Assembly: GCF_000375425.1 (NCBI RefSeq)
Contig: NZ_AQXG01000004.1
Location: 101,651 to 165,650 of the forward strand
Direction of reading: 5' to 3'
DNA: 64,000 nt
Source of the DNA: Gracilimonas tropica DSM 19535
GTDB lineage: Bacteria; Bacteroidota; Rhodothermia; Balneolales; Balneolaceae
A program made the position numbers and the translations under genes. Numbering within the stretch: position 1 is the stretch's first letter; each line of letters starts with the position of its first letter. The notes beneath the pieces are model-generated. The model was not told the DNA's origin. It was given only the letters and a program-made list of their open reading frames with translations, and did not search any database. Positions 27,710-38,175 of the stretch are shown here, one piece after another.

Positions 27710-30586
27710 TTAGTTAGCGTTTAACGTTCCCTCAACTTTTATGGTGAATCCATTCTCCGTGTCAATAGTAATATTTGCTCCAATCCGTTTCGCTCGCATA
27801 TCCATGTTACGCAAACCATGACCGGTTTTCTTAGTGCCTTTTCCTGAAGTGCCATTATCCGTGATCTCAAATACAAAATTTCCGTGATCATTTTCCATCT
27901 TTATGTCTACCTGATCACCGTTTGAATATTTCGCAATGTTGTTAACAGCTTCCTTAAAAATCAGATACACATTTTCCTTCACCGACACCGGAAGCTTATT
28001 ATCCATATTAAGCTCCTCAAAATCATAATTTACCACCATATTCTTATGTTCAAGAGTGTGGAGAATGTAATCCTGCATGCGGTCTGTAAGGTCACCAAGG
28101 GTATCATTTCGGGCATCAATCGACCAAACTATATCATCCAGGCTGGAAACAATTTTACGGCTTTGCTTTCCGATCTGCTCTAATGATTTCTTTATTTCCG
28201 GATCGGCTCCACCTGCCAACAAAAAATCGGACTGCAATGCTATTTCTGTCAGGCTGCCTCCAACATCATCGTGCAAATCACTGGCAATACGCACCCGCAT
28301 TCGTTCAATATCGATCATTTTACGTGCGCGATAGTAGTTATAAAAGAGATAAATGATGCCCACAATTACAAGAATGATCAATATCCAAAACCACCATTGC
28401 ATCCAAAATGGAGCGGTAATACTAAACCGAACCTCTTCAACTTCTTCGCTCCAGGCTCCGTTGATATTTCGGGCATGTACTTTGAAGACATAATCTCCGG
28501 GCGGCAGTGAAGGATACTTAACCAAGCGATCAGAGGTCTGTTGCCAGTCAGGGTCGATACCACTTAATTTATATTCATAAAGAATCTGATTTGGCGCTGT
28601 AAAATTTATCCCTGCATATTGTATCTCGAGGTAATTTTCTTCATGAGATAATATGAATGGCTTTCCTGCCTGATACTGTCTTCCGGAAGCTATGATTTCT
28701 GTTATATGAACTTTTGGAGGCACCGGATTTCCTTCATAGGAATCAGGATCGAACCTGCTAAATCCTTCTACTGTCCCAAAATAGAGCTTCCCCGAACGGT
28801 CTTCATAAACTGCACCTAAATTGAGTTCATCGGCAATAAGCCCCTGTTCTGTATTCAATACCTTGAAGGCCGAAGCCCTGTCCGCTTTTTTACGGCCGAA
28901 GTAGATATCTGCATCAAAACGGACAACCCCATTGGTCGTGCCAATCCAGAAAAGTCCGTCTTTTCCCTGATGTATAAAGTAACACACATCGTCAGGGAGT
29001 CCATCATTTCGGGTAATGCTTTGGAACTTGAGTCCATCAAACCAGGCAATTCCTCCGAATGTTGATGCCCAAATAGTGCCTTCATCATCTTTTTCAAGGT
29101 TCATCACCGCATTGTTTGGGAGCCCTTCCTGAATTGCAAAACTCTGAAATTCCCCATCTTTATACCGGGTAATACCACCGTAAGTACCAATCCATATTGA
29201 GCCATCATCTCCCTCTACTGAAACGAGGACACGATTACTTACCAAACCATCGCCCACCGAAATCTGTTCAAACTGTTCCCCATTATAGCGTATGATTCCA
29301 TCATCATAAGTACTTATCCAAAAGACTCCTTCCGAAGTTTCCATAATATTTCTCACCCGGGGATATGGAAATGTTTCTGCATCAAAGACCTTCACTTCTC
29401 CCTGCTCTATATATGCAAGGCCGTCCCCCATGCCCACCCAGGTGCGCTGTTTTGAATCCCGGAATAAAGTATAGATCTGATTATCGGGAAGGTCTTCATT
29501 TAAACTATGATCTATAAATATATCATTCTGCAGGGCGGCTATCCCGCCACCAAAAGTGGCAATCCAAATGACCCCATTTTCATCTTCAGAAAAGGAAGTC
29601 ACCAGATTATTTGGCAAACCCTGTTCATTGTTATAATTAGCTACATAGTCTCCCAGAAAAAGATTAACGCCGCCGCCATACGTCCCAAACCAAATATGGT
29701 CTTCATTATCCTTTAGTGCAGATTGTATGATCTTGGCTGAAAGTCCGGATTCAACGGTATAATTTTTAAATCCTGAACCATCAAAAAAGCTTACTCCTTC
29801 TTCCGTGCCAATCCAAACACCCTCCTCTCCGTCTATTGTGATCGTTTGAACCAAATTATTCACAAGTCCTTCATCGGTAGTAAAGTTTTTGAATTCTCCC
29901 AAGTTATAATAAAGTAAACCGTCCCTGGAACCTATCCAAACACCACCATTCGGGTCAGCTTTGATAGTTCGGATCCTTTCATTTCTGAGTCCGTTTTCCC
30001 GGGTTAAATTCACAAAATTGCCATCTTTTAGTATCGTGATTCCTGCCCGTGTACCAAACCAAAGTTCTCCGTTTGGTCGTTCTTCGATAGCACGAATCCT
30101 GTTATCAACCAATCCATTGAGGGTCGTATACTGGGTCAAGAATTCTTCCCCGTCATATTGCCATACCCCATTACCATCGGTTCCAAACCATAAATTACCG
30201 GCTTTATCTTCAAAAATAGAAATGACAGTAGTCGTATTTAACGGTTCCAAAACAGGCTTGGATTGTATACTGTCTGCATTCAGGTAATTCACTCCTCCTT
30301 CTGAACCAATCCAGATCTTCCCGTCCCGAGATTTATGAAGAGAACGAATTCGACTACTGTTAAGCCCATCATTTTCGAAGTAGGTCTGAAACCGGATCCC
30401 ATCAAACTTATTTAACCCAAAACCGGTGCCTAACCAAATATAGCCATCATCATCCTGAACCATGTCATACACCACCGACTCGCTTAGTCCTTGCTCAATA
30501 GAAAAGGTTCGGAATGGATAACGTTGCGCTTCCGCAAGCTGAAAAATCCCAATCAGCAGAAATATGATAAGTTGTATTTTTTTCAT
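27710..30586 (-). CDS. Two-component sensor kinase with Reg_prop propeller and Y_Y_Y domain
   Basis: 958 residues. Signal peptide (to AEAQ), then about 14 Reg_prop repeats of the GSIWIGTxGGxxRY type that form two beta-propellers (about 30-600), a Y_Y_Y domain (about 615-705; YEYKLSGIDPDW), one transmembrane helix (about 712-732; WWFWILIILVIVGIIYLFY), a HisKA_3 dimerisation domain with DLHDDVGGSL (His about 770) and an HATPase domain. It senses a periplasmic signal and phosphorylates the LuxR-type regulator next door. Kinases of this layout in Bacteroides sense oligosaccharides, though there they are usually fused hybrids; the signal here is unknown. Confidence 0.95.
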   Translation of the reverse strand: MKKIQLIIFLLIGIFQLAEAQRYPFRTFSIEQGLSESVVYDMVQDDDGYIWLGTGFGLNKFDGIRFQTYFENDGLNSSRIRSLHKSRDGKIWIGSEGGVNYLNADSIQSKPVLEPLNTTTVISIFEDKAGNLWFGTDGNGVWQYDGEEFLTQYTTLNGLVDNRIRAIEERPNGELWFGTRAGITILKDGNFVNLTRENGLRNERIRTIKADPNGGVWIGSRDGLLYYNLGEFKNFTTDEGLVNNLVQTITIDGEEGVWIGTEEGVSFFDGSGFKNYTVESGLSAKIIQSALKDNEDHIWFGTYGGGVNLFLGDYVANYNNEQGLPNNLVTSFSEDENGVIWIATFGGGIAALQNDIFIDHSLNEDLPDNQIYTLFRDSKQRTWVGMGDGLAYIEQGEVKVFDAETFPYPRVRNIMETSEGVFWISTYDDGIIRYNGEQFEQISVGDGLVSNRVLVSVEGDDGSIWIGTYGGITRYKDGEFQSFAIQEGLPNNAVMNLEKDDEGTIWASTFGGIAWFDGLKFQSITRNDGLPDDVCYFIHQGKDGLFWIGTTNGVVRFDADIYFGRKKADRASAFKVLNTEQGLIADELNLGAVYEDRSGKLYFGTVEGFSRFDPDSYEGNPVPPKVHITEIIASGRQYQAGKPFILSHEENYLEIQYAGINFTAPNQILYEYKLSGIDPDWQQTSDRLVKYPSLPPGDYVFKVHARNINGAWSEEVEEVRFSITAPFWMQWWFWILIILVIVGIIYLFYNYYRARKMIDIERMRVRIASDLHDDVGGSLTEIALQSDFLLAGGADPEIKKSLEQIGKQSRKIVSSLDDIVWSIDARNDTLGDLTDRMQDYILHTLEHKNMVVNYDFEELNMDNKLPVSVKENVYLIFKEAVNNIAKYSNGDQVDIKMENDHGNFVFEITDNGTSGKGTKKTGHGLRNMDMRAKRIGANITIDTENGFTIKVEGTLNAN

Positions 30587-30642
30587 GTCGGATAAGTTAA
30601 CGCAAAGCTTGGGAGATTAGTAGTCCATAATTTTCAGCCAAT

Positions 30643-30674
30643 AAAAAAGCCGCATTCAACTTAATGAATGCGGC
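30643..30674 (-). terminator. Intrinsic terminator of the cmk-rpsA operon
   Basis: Stem GCCGCATTCA (30649-30658) with TGAATGCGGC (30665-30674), followed on the minus strand by a T run, 25 nt past the rpsA stop. Confidence 0.88.
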
Positions 30675-30698
30675 TTTCCAACTTAATGAAGCTTAAGA

Positions 30699-32720
30699 TT
30701 ATTCTTCTTCGTCAGAATTATCTTCGTTAGCTTTTTTCTTTGCTTTGGCAGCGTCAGCTTTTTTCTGAGCTTCTTCGCGCTCTTGCTTTTCCATATCAGC
30801 TTTCAATGCTGCTAATCCGGACATTTCACCAAGAGTAGGTGCGCCTGTTTCCATATCGGCTTCTTCTACTTTTTTCTTGGCTTTCTTAGCCTTGGATTTG
30901 TCAGAGTCGAGCTGACTGAGTTCGATGTTCTTGCTTTGCTCATCGAAGTTCAGAACAAAAGCGTCTTCTACTTTGTCGCCTTCTTTATACTCAGCTTCAA
31001 CTGATTTGCTGTAATTCAAGAATGCTTCAACACCTAAAGGTAGCTTCACAAATACACCTTTATCGGTAGTTTTCACTACTTCACCATCAACTTTGTTGCC
31101 GGGAGCGTATTCTTCAGCATATTTCTTCCAGGGATTGTCTTCCACTTGCTTGTGTCCAAGAGTGATTCGACGGTTATCAAAATCGATTCCAAGAATCACC
31201 ACTTCGATCTCCTGATCCTTATCAACCACTTCATTTGGATGGTCAACTTTCTCTGTCCAGCTTAGGTCAGAAACGTGGATCAAGCCGTCGATACCTGGCT
31301 CAAGTTCAACAAATACACCAAAGTTGGTGAGGTTGCGAACAACGCCGGTATGCTTGGAGCCAACCGGGAAGCGATCTTCAATATCAGCCCATGGATCATC
31401 CTCAAGCTGCTTCACACCGAGAGAAATTTTCTTCTCTTCTTCGTTGATGTTCAGCACAATACATTCTACGATGTCGTCCTTCTCTACTAATTGAGATGGA
31501 TGCTTAATGTGTTGTGTCCATGACATTTCAGAAATGTGGATCAGGCCTTCAACACCTTTTTCGAGCTCGATGAATGCACCGTAATCTGCGATAGAAACTA
31601 CACGGCCCTGAACTTTCATGCCTTCAGGATATTTCTCGTTGATAGCTTCCCACGGGTGCGGTTGCAGTTGCTTCAATCCAAGAGATACTCGCTTGCTCTT
31701 CTCGTCAAAGTCGATAACGGCAACGTTCATGCGCTGATCGAGCGATACGATCTCGTTTGGATCATCCACACGTCCCCAAGAAAGGTCGGTAATGTGCAAC
31801 AGGCCGTCAACGCCACCAAGGTCGATGAATACACCGAAGTCGGTAATATTTTTAACGGTACCTTCGAGCACCTGACCGGCTTCGATGGTTTCGAGAATTT
31901 CTTCACGCTGCTCCTCAAGATCAGACTCAATAAGTGCGCGGTGAGAAACAACAACGTTCTCGGCAGCCATGTTGAGTTTAACAACCTGAAACTCCATGGT
32001 TTTACCTACATAAGCATCAAAGTCGCGAACCGGGCGCACGTCAATTTGTGAGCCAGGCAAGAAGGCATCGATTCCCATCACATCCACGACCATACCACCT
32101 TTGATACGTCGCTTGATGTAACCTTCGATAATATCGCCATTTTCGTGAGATGCTTCGATTTTCTCCCAGGCATGCAGGATGTCGGCTTTTCGGCGGGAAA
32201 GGATCAGCTGTCCTTCTTTGTCTTCTACGCGATCGAGGAACACATCGATCTCGTCGCCGGGCTCCATTTCTTCCAGGGCTTCATTCGAAAACTCATTGAC
32301 CTGGATAATACCTTCTGATTTGAAACCAATGTCAACAACAACGTATTTCTCATCAACAGAAACTACACGGCCGGTAACAATTTCTTTCTCTTCAATTTCA
32401 TTGAGGGTATTTTCGTACATACCCACCATTTCTTCGTATTCTTCATCTGAATATTCATCAGAAGGGCGTTGGAGATCTTCAATATTGTACACTTCTCCTT
32501 CAACATCCCCGGAAAATACGTGCGTCAGAGTTTCTTCTTCACTCTCTCTTTCTTCAGCTTCTTCCGCTGTTTCTTCATTTTCTACTGCTTCAACTTCTTT
32601 TGTTTCTGTCTCTGAAGTTGATGCTTCATCCGTAGTTTCTTCGGCAGTAGCTGTAGTTTCCTCAACCGTTTCTTCGGCTGCTTCTTGTTCTTGTTGTTCT
32701 TGTTTTACTTCTTCAGTCAT
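30699..32720 (-). CDS. rpsA: 30S ribosomal protein S1
   Basis: 673 residues. Six S1 RNA-binding domains are visible by their strands: VTGRVVSVDEKYVVVDIG, IEGYIKRRIKGGMVVDV, LEGTVKNITDFGVFIDLG, VQGRVVSIADYGAFIELE, HTGVVRNLTNFGVFVELE and VDGEVVKTTDKGVFVKL. An acidic N-terminal tail of about 75 residues, nearly half Glu, precedes the first domain, and a Lys-rich tail closes the protein. S1 delivers mRNA to the 30S subunit. The gene follows cmk by 60 nt, the classical cmk-rpsA order. The length exceeds the E. coli protein mainly because of the tails. Confidence 0.97.
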   Translation of the reverse strand: MTEEVKQEQQEQEAAEETVEETTATAEETTDEASTSETETKEVEAVENEETAEEAEERESEEETLTHVFSGDVEGEVYNIEDLQRPSDEYSDEEYEEMVGMYENTLNEIEEKEIVTGRVVSVDEKYVVVDIGFKSEGIIQVNEFSNEALEEMEPGDEIDVFLDRVEDKEGQLILSRRKADILHAWEKIEASHENGDIIEGYIKRRIKGGMVVDVMGIDAFLPGSQIDVRPVRDFDAYVGKTMEFQVVKLNMAAENVVVSHRALIESDLEEQREEILETIEAGQVLEGTVKNITDFGVFIDLGGVDGLLHITDLSWGRVDDPNEIVSLDQRMNVAVIDFDEKSKRVSLGLKQLQPHPWEAINEKYPEGMKVQGRVVSIADYGAFIELEKGVEGLIHISEMSWTQHIKHPSQLVEKDDIVECIVLNINEEEKKISLGVKQLEDDPWADIEDRFPVGSKHTGVVRNLTNFGVFVELEPGIDGLIHVSDLSWTEKVDHPNEVVDKDQEIEVVILGIDFDNRRITLGHKQVEDNPWKKYAEEYAPGNKVDGEVVKTTDKGVFVKLPLGVEAFLNYSKSVEAEYKEGDKVEDAFVLNFDEQSKNIELSQLDSDKSKAKKAKKKVEEADMETGAPTLGEMSGLAALKADMEKQEREEAQKKADAAKAKKKANEDNSDEEE

Positions 32721-32780
32721 TACGTTTTGGTTATTGGTTTACCTCACAATTGACTTTCAACTGTGGGATAAGTTTAAAGT

Positions 32781-33446
32781 TTAAGTTTTCTGTTGTGAAA
32801 TTAATTGTTCGATCTTCTGGCAAATGAAAGCAACCTGCTCATCAAAAGTCATATCCGATGTATCTACTAAAATAGCATCATCGGCTTGTTTCAAAGGATC
32901 TGAACTTCGGTTTGAATCTGTATCATCCCGTTGAGTGATGTTCTGTTTCACTTCTTCGAGTGTTACATTCTTTCCGTTTGCCCTAACTTCTTCATAACGG
33001 CGCTGAGCCCGGGTTTCCAAGTCAGCAACCATATAAAATTTTAGAGCTGCATCGGGAAATACTGCAGTACCAAGATCCCGACCGTCAGCGATATAGACAT
33101 TAGATTTAACAACTTCTCGCATTAAATCATTTACATACTTCCTGACATCAGGATTTGAAGCTACATCGCTTACATGTTTTGAAACTTCCATTGAACGAAT
33201 CTCATCACTTACATCCTGATCATTTAGGATGGCATGAAATTTTCCATCTTTGAAATGAAATGAGATTTTGCTTTCTTCCAACCGGTCAAAGAACGTTTGG
33301 TAATCTTTATCGGCGTTCAAAAAAATTAGCGTAGCCACTCGGTACAAAGCTCCCGAGTCAAGAAATTGAATCTGAAGTTTTGCCGCTACGGCTTTTGCTG
33401 TTGAACTTTTTCCTGACCCTGCGGGCCCATCGATTACCACTATCAT
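32781..33446 (-). CDS. cmk: Cytidylate kinase
   Basis: 221 residues. P-loop near the start (IDGPAGSGKSST), the CMP-binding region with GALYR and the NMP-binding helical insert, and the DGRDLGTAVFPDA segment typical of CMP kinase, then RYEEVRANG and a lid with REDxDSNR-type QRDDTDSNR. It phosphorylates CMP/dCMP to the diphosphate. It is the first gene of the cmk-rpsA pair, divergent from rpsT. Confidence 0.97.
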   Translation of the reverse strand: MIVVIDGPAGSGKSSTAKAVAAKLQIQFLDSGALYRVATLIFLNADKDYQTFFDRLEESKISFHFKDGKFHAILNDQDVSDEIRSMEVSKHVSDVASNPDVRKYVNDLMREVVKSNVYIADGRDLGTAVFPDAALKFYMVADLETRAQRRYEEVRANGKNVTLEEVKQNITQRDDTDSNRSSDPLKQADDAILVDTSDMTFDEQVAFICQKIEQLISQQKT

Positions 33447-33494
33447 AACAGATCAGCTAAATTAAACTTATCTTGTTAATTATTCAATCAATTC

Positions 33495-33525
33495 TTGTTT
33501 AATATTTTCATAACTCTTAATTTTG
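33495..33525 (+). promoter_or_regulatory. Promoter of rpsT
   Basis: TTG at 33495-33497, 20 nt, then TAATTTTG at 33518-33525, a full match to the Bacteroidota -7 box, 50 nt upstream of the rpsT start. Confidence 0.6.
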
Positions 33526-33575
33526 GATTCTCGATAAAAATCGGGTAATACCAAATCAAAAAGCACAGTTTACCA

Positions 33576-33827
33576 ATGCCAATTACCAAACAAGCCAAAA
33601 AACGAGTTCGTCAGGCTGAGAAAAACAGAAAGCACAATCGTGCGCGCCGCTCAAAAATGAGAGAACTGGTTAAGAATGTGTATGAAATCAACGATAAAGC
33701 GGAAGCAGAAAAAGCGCTTAAAGACGCTATTTCTTTTCTCGACCGAATGAGCGTAAAAGGTATTATTCACAAGAATAATGCTGCACGCAAAAAAGCTCAG
33801 CTCACGAAGTACGTTAACAACCTATAA
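33576..33827 (+). CDS. rpsT: 30S ribosomal protein S20
   Basis: 83 residues, basic throughout, with the S20 pattern at both ends (MPITKQAKKRVRQAEKNR at the start, GIIHKNNAARKKAQLTKYVN at the end). It binds 16S rRNA during early 30S assembly. gpmI starts 12 nt later on the same strand, so they probably share a transcript. Confidence 0.97.
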   Translation: MPITKQAKKRVRQAEKNRKHNRARRSKMRELVKNVYEINDKAEAEKALKDAISFLDRMSVKGIIHKNNAARKKAQLTKYVNNL

Positions 33828-33839
33828 ATATATTGACGG

Positions 33840-35360
33840 ATGGCCAATCCCGAATCAAAAGCATTGCTCGTCATTTTAGATGGATTCGGGTTGGCTGAAG
33901 ATCCGAGCGTCAGCGCCGTGGATCAAGCTGACACTCCTTTTATAGATTCCCTCTTCCAAAACAATCCACATTCTAAACTTTCTGCAAGTGGAGAAAATGT
34001 AGGCCTCCCGGATGGACAATTTGGGAATTCTGAGGTGGGCCACCTTAATATAGGAGCCGGACGAATTGTTTGGCAAGAATTGTCCCGCATCAACAAAGCC
34101 ATTAAAGACGGTTCTTTTTTCAAGAATGAAGAACTTCTTACTGCAGCTGAGAAAGCCAAATCCCAAAATAAGATCCATCTTATGGGATTATTTTCGGATG
34201 GAGGCGTTCATAGTCATAATGAACATCTTTTTGCACTTCTTGAACTTTGTAAAAATCACGGGATCGACAACGTGAATGTTCACGCATTTACCGATGGCCG
34301 GGATACCTCTCCACAAGGAGGAATTGAATACGCCCGGGAATTTGAAGCTAAAGCCAAGGAGATCGGAGTTGGAAAACTTGCATCGGTTGTGGGACGTTAT
34401 TATGCAATGGATCGTGATAACCGCTGGGAACGTATCAAACTTGCCTACGATTTGCTGGTTCACGGGAAAGGCGAAAAATTCAACTCTGCTGAGGAAGCCT
34501 TTCAAGCCACGTACAAAAGTGATGTAACCGATGAGTTCATCAAGCCTGTTCTTTTGGATGGTTCTCCGGAGTCACGTATTCAGAAAGGTGATGTTGTGAT
34601 ATTCTACAATATTCGCGGAGACCGGGCCCGGCAAATTTCACGAGCTCTCAATGAAAAGGGATTCGATGAGTTTGATGTGGAAAAACTTGACCTGCATTAC
34701 ACCACTTTTACTTCTTACGATAAAACTTTTGAATTTGCCCATGTCGCATATCCTCCCCAGGATTTGAAAAACACGATGGGCGAGTGGATCAGCAAACAAG
34801 GACTTAAACAATTCCGAATAGCAGAAACCGAAAAGTATCCACATGTCACCTACTTTTTTAATGGTGGAGTGGAGACTCCGAATGAAGGCGAAGATCGTAT
34901 TGTGATTCCCAGCCCGAAAGTGGCAACTTATGACCTTCAGCCTGAAATGAGTGCTGAAAAGGTAGCGGATACGCTGATAGAAAAACTGAGTTCTGAAGAG
35001 TATCAATTTATAGTACTCAACTTTGCCAATCCTGACATGGTAGGCCACACCGGTGTTATGGAAGCAGCTATTAAAGCCGTAGAAACCGTTGACAAGCAAC
35101 TCAAGAGAGTAATTGAAACAGCCAATGCACACGGATACCGATCATTGATTATAGCCGATCATGGGAATGCCGATTGCATGATCAAGGAAGATGGGAGTCC
35201 GCACACCGCACATACTACCGCTTTGGTACCCGCGATTGTTGTCAATTATCCCGAAAATATTACACTGAGAGATGGGATTCTTGCGGATGTTTCGCCTACT
35301 ATTCTGAAACTCATGGGATTAGAGAAACCGGAAGAGATGACCGGTTCTTCATTATTTTAA
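33840..35360 (+). CDS. gpmI: 2,3-bisphosphoglycerate-independent phosphoglycerate mutase
   Basis: 506 residues, standard iPGM length. The alkaline-phosphatase-fold metal ligands are visible (VILDGFG with Asp14; DHGNADCM; HTAHTT) and the phosphoserine nucleophile is Ser64 in GQFGNSEVGHLNIGAGR. It interconverts 3- and 2-phosphoglycerate in glycolysis and needs two Mn2+. It is encoded right after rpsT. Confidence 0.98.
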   Translation: MANPESKALLVILDGFGLAEDPSVSAVDQADTPFIDSLFQNNPHSKLSASGENVGLPDGQFGNSEVGHLNIGAGRIVWQELSRINKAIKDGSFFKNEELLTAAEKAKSQNKIHLMGLFSDGGVHSHNEHLFALLELCKNHGIDNVNVHAFTDGRDTSPQGGIEYAREFEAKAKEIGVGKLASVVGRYYAMDRDNRWERIKLAYDLLVHGKGEKFNSAEEAFQATYKSDVTDEFIKPVLLDGSPESRIQKGDVVIFYNIRGDRARQISRALNEKGFDEFDVEKLDLHYTTFTSYDKTFEFAHVAYPPQDLKNTMGEWISKQGLKQFRIAETEKYPHVTYFFNGGVETPNEGEDRIVIPSPKVATYDLQPEMSAEKVADTLIEKLSSEEYQFIVLNFANPDMVGHTGVMEAAIKAVETVDKQLKRVIETANAHGYRSLIIADHGNADCMIKEDGSPHTAHTTALVPAIVVNYPENITLRDGILADVSPTILKLMGLEKPEEMTGSSLF

Positions 35361-35380
35361 TACAATCCGTTGGCATTTAG

Positions 35381-35412
35381 TTTGCATTTACTTTTCCGCG
35401 CTACTACCTTCG
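35381..35412 (+). promoter_or_regulatory. Probable clpC promoter
   Basis: TTTG at 35381-35384, 20 nt, then TACCTTCG (one mismatch to TAnnTTTG). A small inverted repeat CTACTAC-CTTC-GAGTAG overlaps the -7 box. No CtsR-type heptad repeat is visible. Confidence 0.45.
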
Positions 35413-35504
35413 AGTAGTAATGAACTAAAGCTGCGTTTTGCACGTTTTTTTATCTGAATTACAGAAAAATTATTTTCAAAAAAAGCACGTAAGGAACTCG
35501 TCAG

Positions 35505-38084
35505 ATGGAGGGAAATTTTTCAAGCAAAGTTCGTGATGTTATCCAATTCAGCCGGGAGGAAGCTCTTCGGCTCGGACATGATTACATTGGAACCGAGCAT
35601 TTAATATTAGGTATCGTTCGCTTAGGAGATGGCGTGGCTGTTCGAATTCTCAAGAATTTAGACTGCGACCTCTTTAAACTGAAAAAAACGATTGAGGATA
35701 CGGTTAGAGGTACCGGTGGCTCTGTACAAGTCGGAAATATTCCGCTTACCAAACAAGCAGAAAAAGTTTTACGCATCACTTATCTCGAAGCTAAGCTCTA
35801 CAAAAGTGATACAATTGGTACTGAGCATTTACTATTGTCGCTGCTCAGAGATGACGAAAATATAGCTGCACAGATCTTGCAGCAGTTTAGTATTTCCTAT
35901 GATGCCGTTCGCGAGGAACTCGACCTCATCATTTCAGGGAAATCCCGGGAAGAGCCAAATGATGCCTCTTCCATGACCGCAAGTGCTTCCACTTCAAAGG
36001 GATCATCATCCGGTTCCGGAAGCTCAAGAGAAAAGAAAATGGAAAAATCAAAAACACCGGTTCTCGACAACTTTGGCCGAGACCTTACTGAAATGGCCGA
36101 AGAAGGCCGCCTCGACCCTATTATTGGCCGGGAAAAAGAAATTGAACGTGTGGCCCAGGTATTGAGCCGACGCAAGAAAAATAACCCCGTTCTTATTGGT
36201 GAACCGGGTGTGGGTAAAACCGCTATCGCTGAAGGATTAGCCACCCGCATTGTTGAACGAAAAGTATCGCGGGTGCTCTATGACAAACGTGTTATTGCAT
36301 TGGACTTGGCCGCTCTGGTGGCCGGAACCAAATATCGCGGGCAGTTTGAGGAGCGCATGAAAGCGGTTATGACAGAACTCGAAAAAACCGATAATGTCAT
36401 CCTTTTTATTGATGAACTTCACACTATTGTTGGAGCCGGCGGCGCAAGTGGCTCACTGGATGCTTCCAACATGCTGAAACCTGCTTTGGCTCGCGGTGAT
36501 GTTCAGGCAATTGGAGCAACCACGCTCAACGAATATCGACAGTTTATTGAGAAAGATGGCGCCCTGGAACGACGTTTTCAGAAAATCATGGTTGATCCGA
36601 CTACTCCTGAAGAAACCATCGAAATTCTCAACCAGATCAAACCCAAGTACGAAAAGCACCACAGTGTTCACTTTACGGATGATGCTATTCAGGCTTGCGT
36701 TAAACTCACCGATCGCTATGTAACCGATCACTTCCTTCCCGATAAAGCCATAGATGCTTTGGATGAAGCCGGTGCTCGTGTTCACCTGTCTAACATTACG
36801 GTTCCTCAAAATATCATCGACCTTGAAGAAGAGATCGAAAAAACCAGCGAAGAGAAAAATTCGATGGTTAAGAAACAGCGTTTTGAAGAAGCTGCCCGAC
36901 TCCGTGATAAAGAGAAACGCCTGATCGAAGAATTGGAGATGGCTCAGCGTGAATGGGAAAAAGAATCTGAAAACATCATTTATGATGTAAATGAAGAAGA
37001 TGTAGCTTCCGTAATCGCTATGATGAGCGGTGTTCCTGTAAATAAAATCACTCAAAAAGAAGGACAAAAACTCCTCAAGATGAAGGAAAGCCTGTCCGGA
37101 AAAGTGATTGGTCAGGAAGAGGCTATCATCAAACTAACCAAAGCTATTCAAAGAACACGGGCCGGATTGAAAGACCCTTCTCGTCCTATCGGTTCTTTTA
37201 TCTTCCTCGGGCCTACCGGTGTGGGTAAAACCGAAATGGCAAAAGTTCTGTCCAAGTATTTATTTGATAAAGAAGACACGCTTATTCGCATCGACATGAG
37301 TGAGTACATGGAGAAATTCTCCGTTTCTCGCCTGGTGGGAGCGCCTCCGGGCTATGTTGGATATGAAGAAGGGGGTGTACTGACTGAGAAAGTCCGCCGC
37401 AAACCATACAGCGTAGTTCTGCTGGATGAAATTGAAAAAGCCCATCCGGATGTATTTAACATCTTGCTACAAGTGCTGGATGATGGAATCCTTACCGACA
37501 GCCTCGGTCGTCGCGTTGATTTTCGAAATACGATTATCATCATGACTTCCAATATTGGGGCTCGTGACATCCGCAACATGGGTAAAGGAATCGGTTTTGA
37601 TACGGATGATTCTGCTTTCGATTATGCCAAGATGAAATCCACAATTCAGGATGCGCTGAAAAAAGTTTTCAACCCGGAATTCCTGAACCGTATTGATGAT
37701 GTTATCACTTTCCGTCCGCTTGAGAAGGAAGATATCTTCAAGATCATCGATATCATGAATGAAGATCTGTTCAAGCGAATCAAAGAGCTTGGATATGAGA
37801 TTGATGTCACCAAAGCAGCTAAAGAATTCATCACGGATAAAGGGTTTGACCAAAAATATGGAGCCCGCCCGCTGAAGCGAGCGATTCAGAAATATATTGA
37901 AGATCCGCTTGCTGAAGAATTACTTGAGAACGAACATCACGAAGGTTCGGTGATCAAGATCAAGATGAACAAATCGCGAGACGGTCTGGATTTTGACTGG
38001 GAAGAGGCTGAGCCTAAAACCGAGACGAAATCTGAGAAAAAAGATGAAGAAGATGCTTCTGAAGAAAAGCCCAAAGAAGCATAA
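35505..38084 (+). CDS. clpC: ATP-dependent Clp protease ATP-binding subunit ClpC
   Basis: 859 residues. Two N-terminal Clp repeats (about 1-145), a Ser/Gly linker, AAA module 1 with Walker [10 protein letters not shown] and Walker [11 protein letters not shown], a middle coiled coil that contains the UVR-like motif ([17 protein letters not shown]), AAA module 2 with [10 protein letters not shown] and [13 protein letters not shown], and the D2-small domain. The UVR motif marks ClpC rather than ClpA or ClpB. A charged tail rich in Lys/Glu closes it. It unfolds substrates for ClpP. It is monocistronic, with a strong bidirectional terminator after it. Confidence 0.97.
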   Translation: MEGNFSSKVRDVIQFSREEALRLGHDYIGTEHLILGIVRLGDGVAVRILKNLDCDLFKLKKTIEDTVRGTGGSVQVGNIPLTKQAEKVLRITYLEAKLYKSDTIGTEHLLLSLLRDDENIAAQILQQFSISYDAVREELDLIISGKSREEPNDASSMTASASTSKGSSSGSGSSREKKMEKSKTPVLDNFGRDLTEMAEEGRLDPIIGREKEIERVAQVLSRRKKNNPVLIGEPGVGKTAIAEGLATRIVERKVSRVLYDKRVIALDLAALVAGTKYRGQFEERMKAVMTELEKTDNVILFIDELHTIVGAGGASGSLDASNMLKPALARGDVQAIGATTLNEYRQFIEKDGALERRFQKIMVDPTTPEETIEILNQIKPKYEKHHSVHFTDDAIQACVKLTDRYVTDHFLPDKAIDALDEAGARVHLSNITVPQNIIDLEEEIEKTSEEKNSMVKKQRFEEAARLRDKEKRLIEELEMAQREWEKESENIIYDVNEEDVASVIAMMSGVPVNKITQKEGQKLLKMKESLSGKVIGQEEAIIKLTKAIQRTRAGLKDPSRPIGSFIFLGPTGVGKTEMAKVLSKYLFDKEDTLIRIDMSEYMEKFSVSRLVGAPPGYVGYEEGGVLTEKVRRKPYSVVLLDEIEKAHPDVFNILLQVLDDGILTDSLGRRVDFRNTIIIMTSNIGARDIRNMGKGIGFDTDDSAFDYAKMKSTIQDALKKVFNPEFLNRIDDVITFRPLEKEDIFKIIDIMNEDLFKRIKELGYEIDVTKAAKEFITDKGFDQKYGARPLKRAIQKYIEDPLAEELLENEHHEGSVIKIKMNKSRDGLDFDWEEAEPKTETKSEKKDEEDASEEKPKEA

Positions 38085-38106
38085 TCTAAATATCTCACAC
38101 AATAAT

Positions 38107-38147
38107 AAAAAGCCTTGCTTAATATGACATTGAGCAAGGCTTTTTTA
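38107..38147. terminator. Bidirectional terminator between clpC and the convergent gene
   Basis: Stem AGCCTTGCT (38111-38119) with AGCAAGGCT (38133-38141). T runs on both strands: TTTTTTATTT on plus, TTTTTATTATT on minus. Confidence 0.88.
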
Positions 38148-38175
38148 TTTGGCTAAGGAAAATTTGTTCGTGCTT

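Noticed and set aside
32179-32784. 201-codon plus-strand open frame, Ser/Thr-rich, opposite rpsA
   Set aside because: It is the antisense reading of the acidic Glu-rich N-terminus of S1.
36453-37067. 204-codon minus-strand open frame in clpC
   Set aside because: It is a shadow of the strongly conserved ClpC frame.
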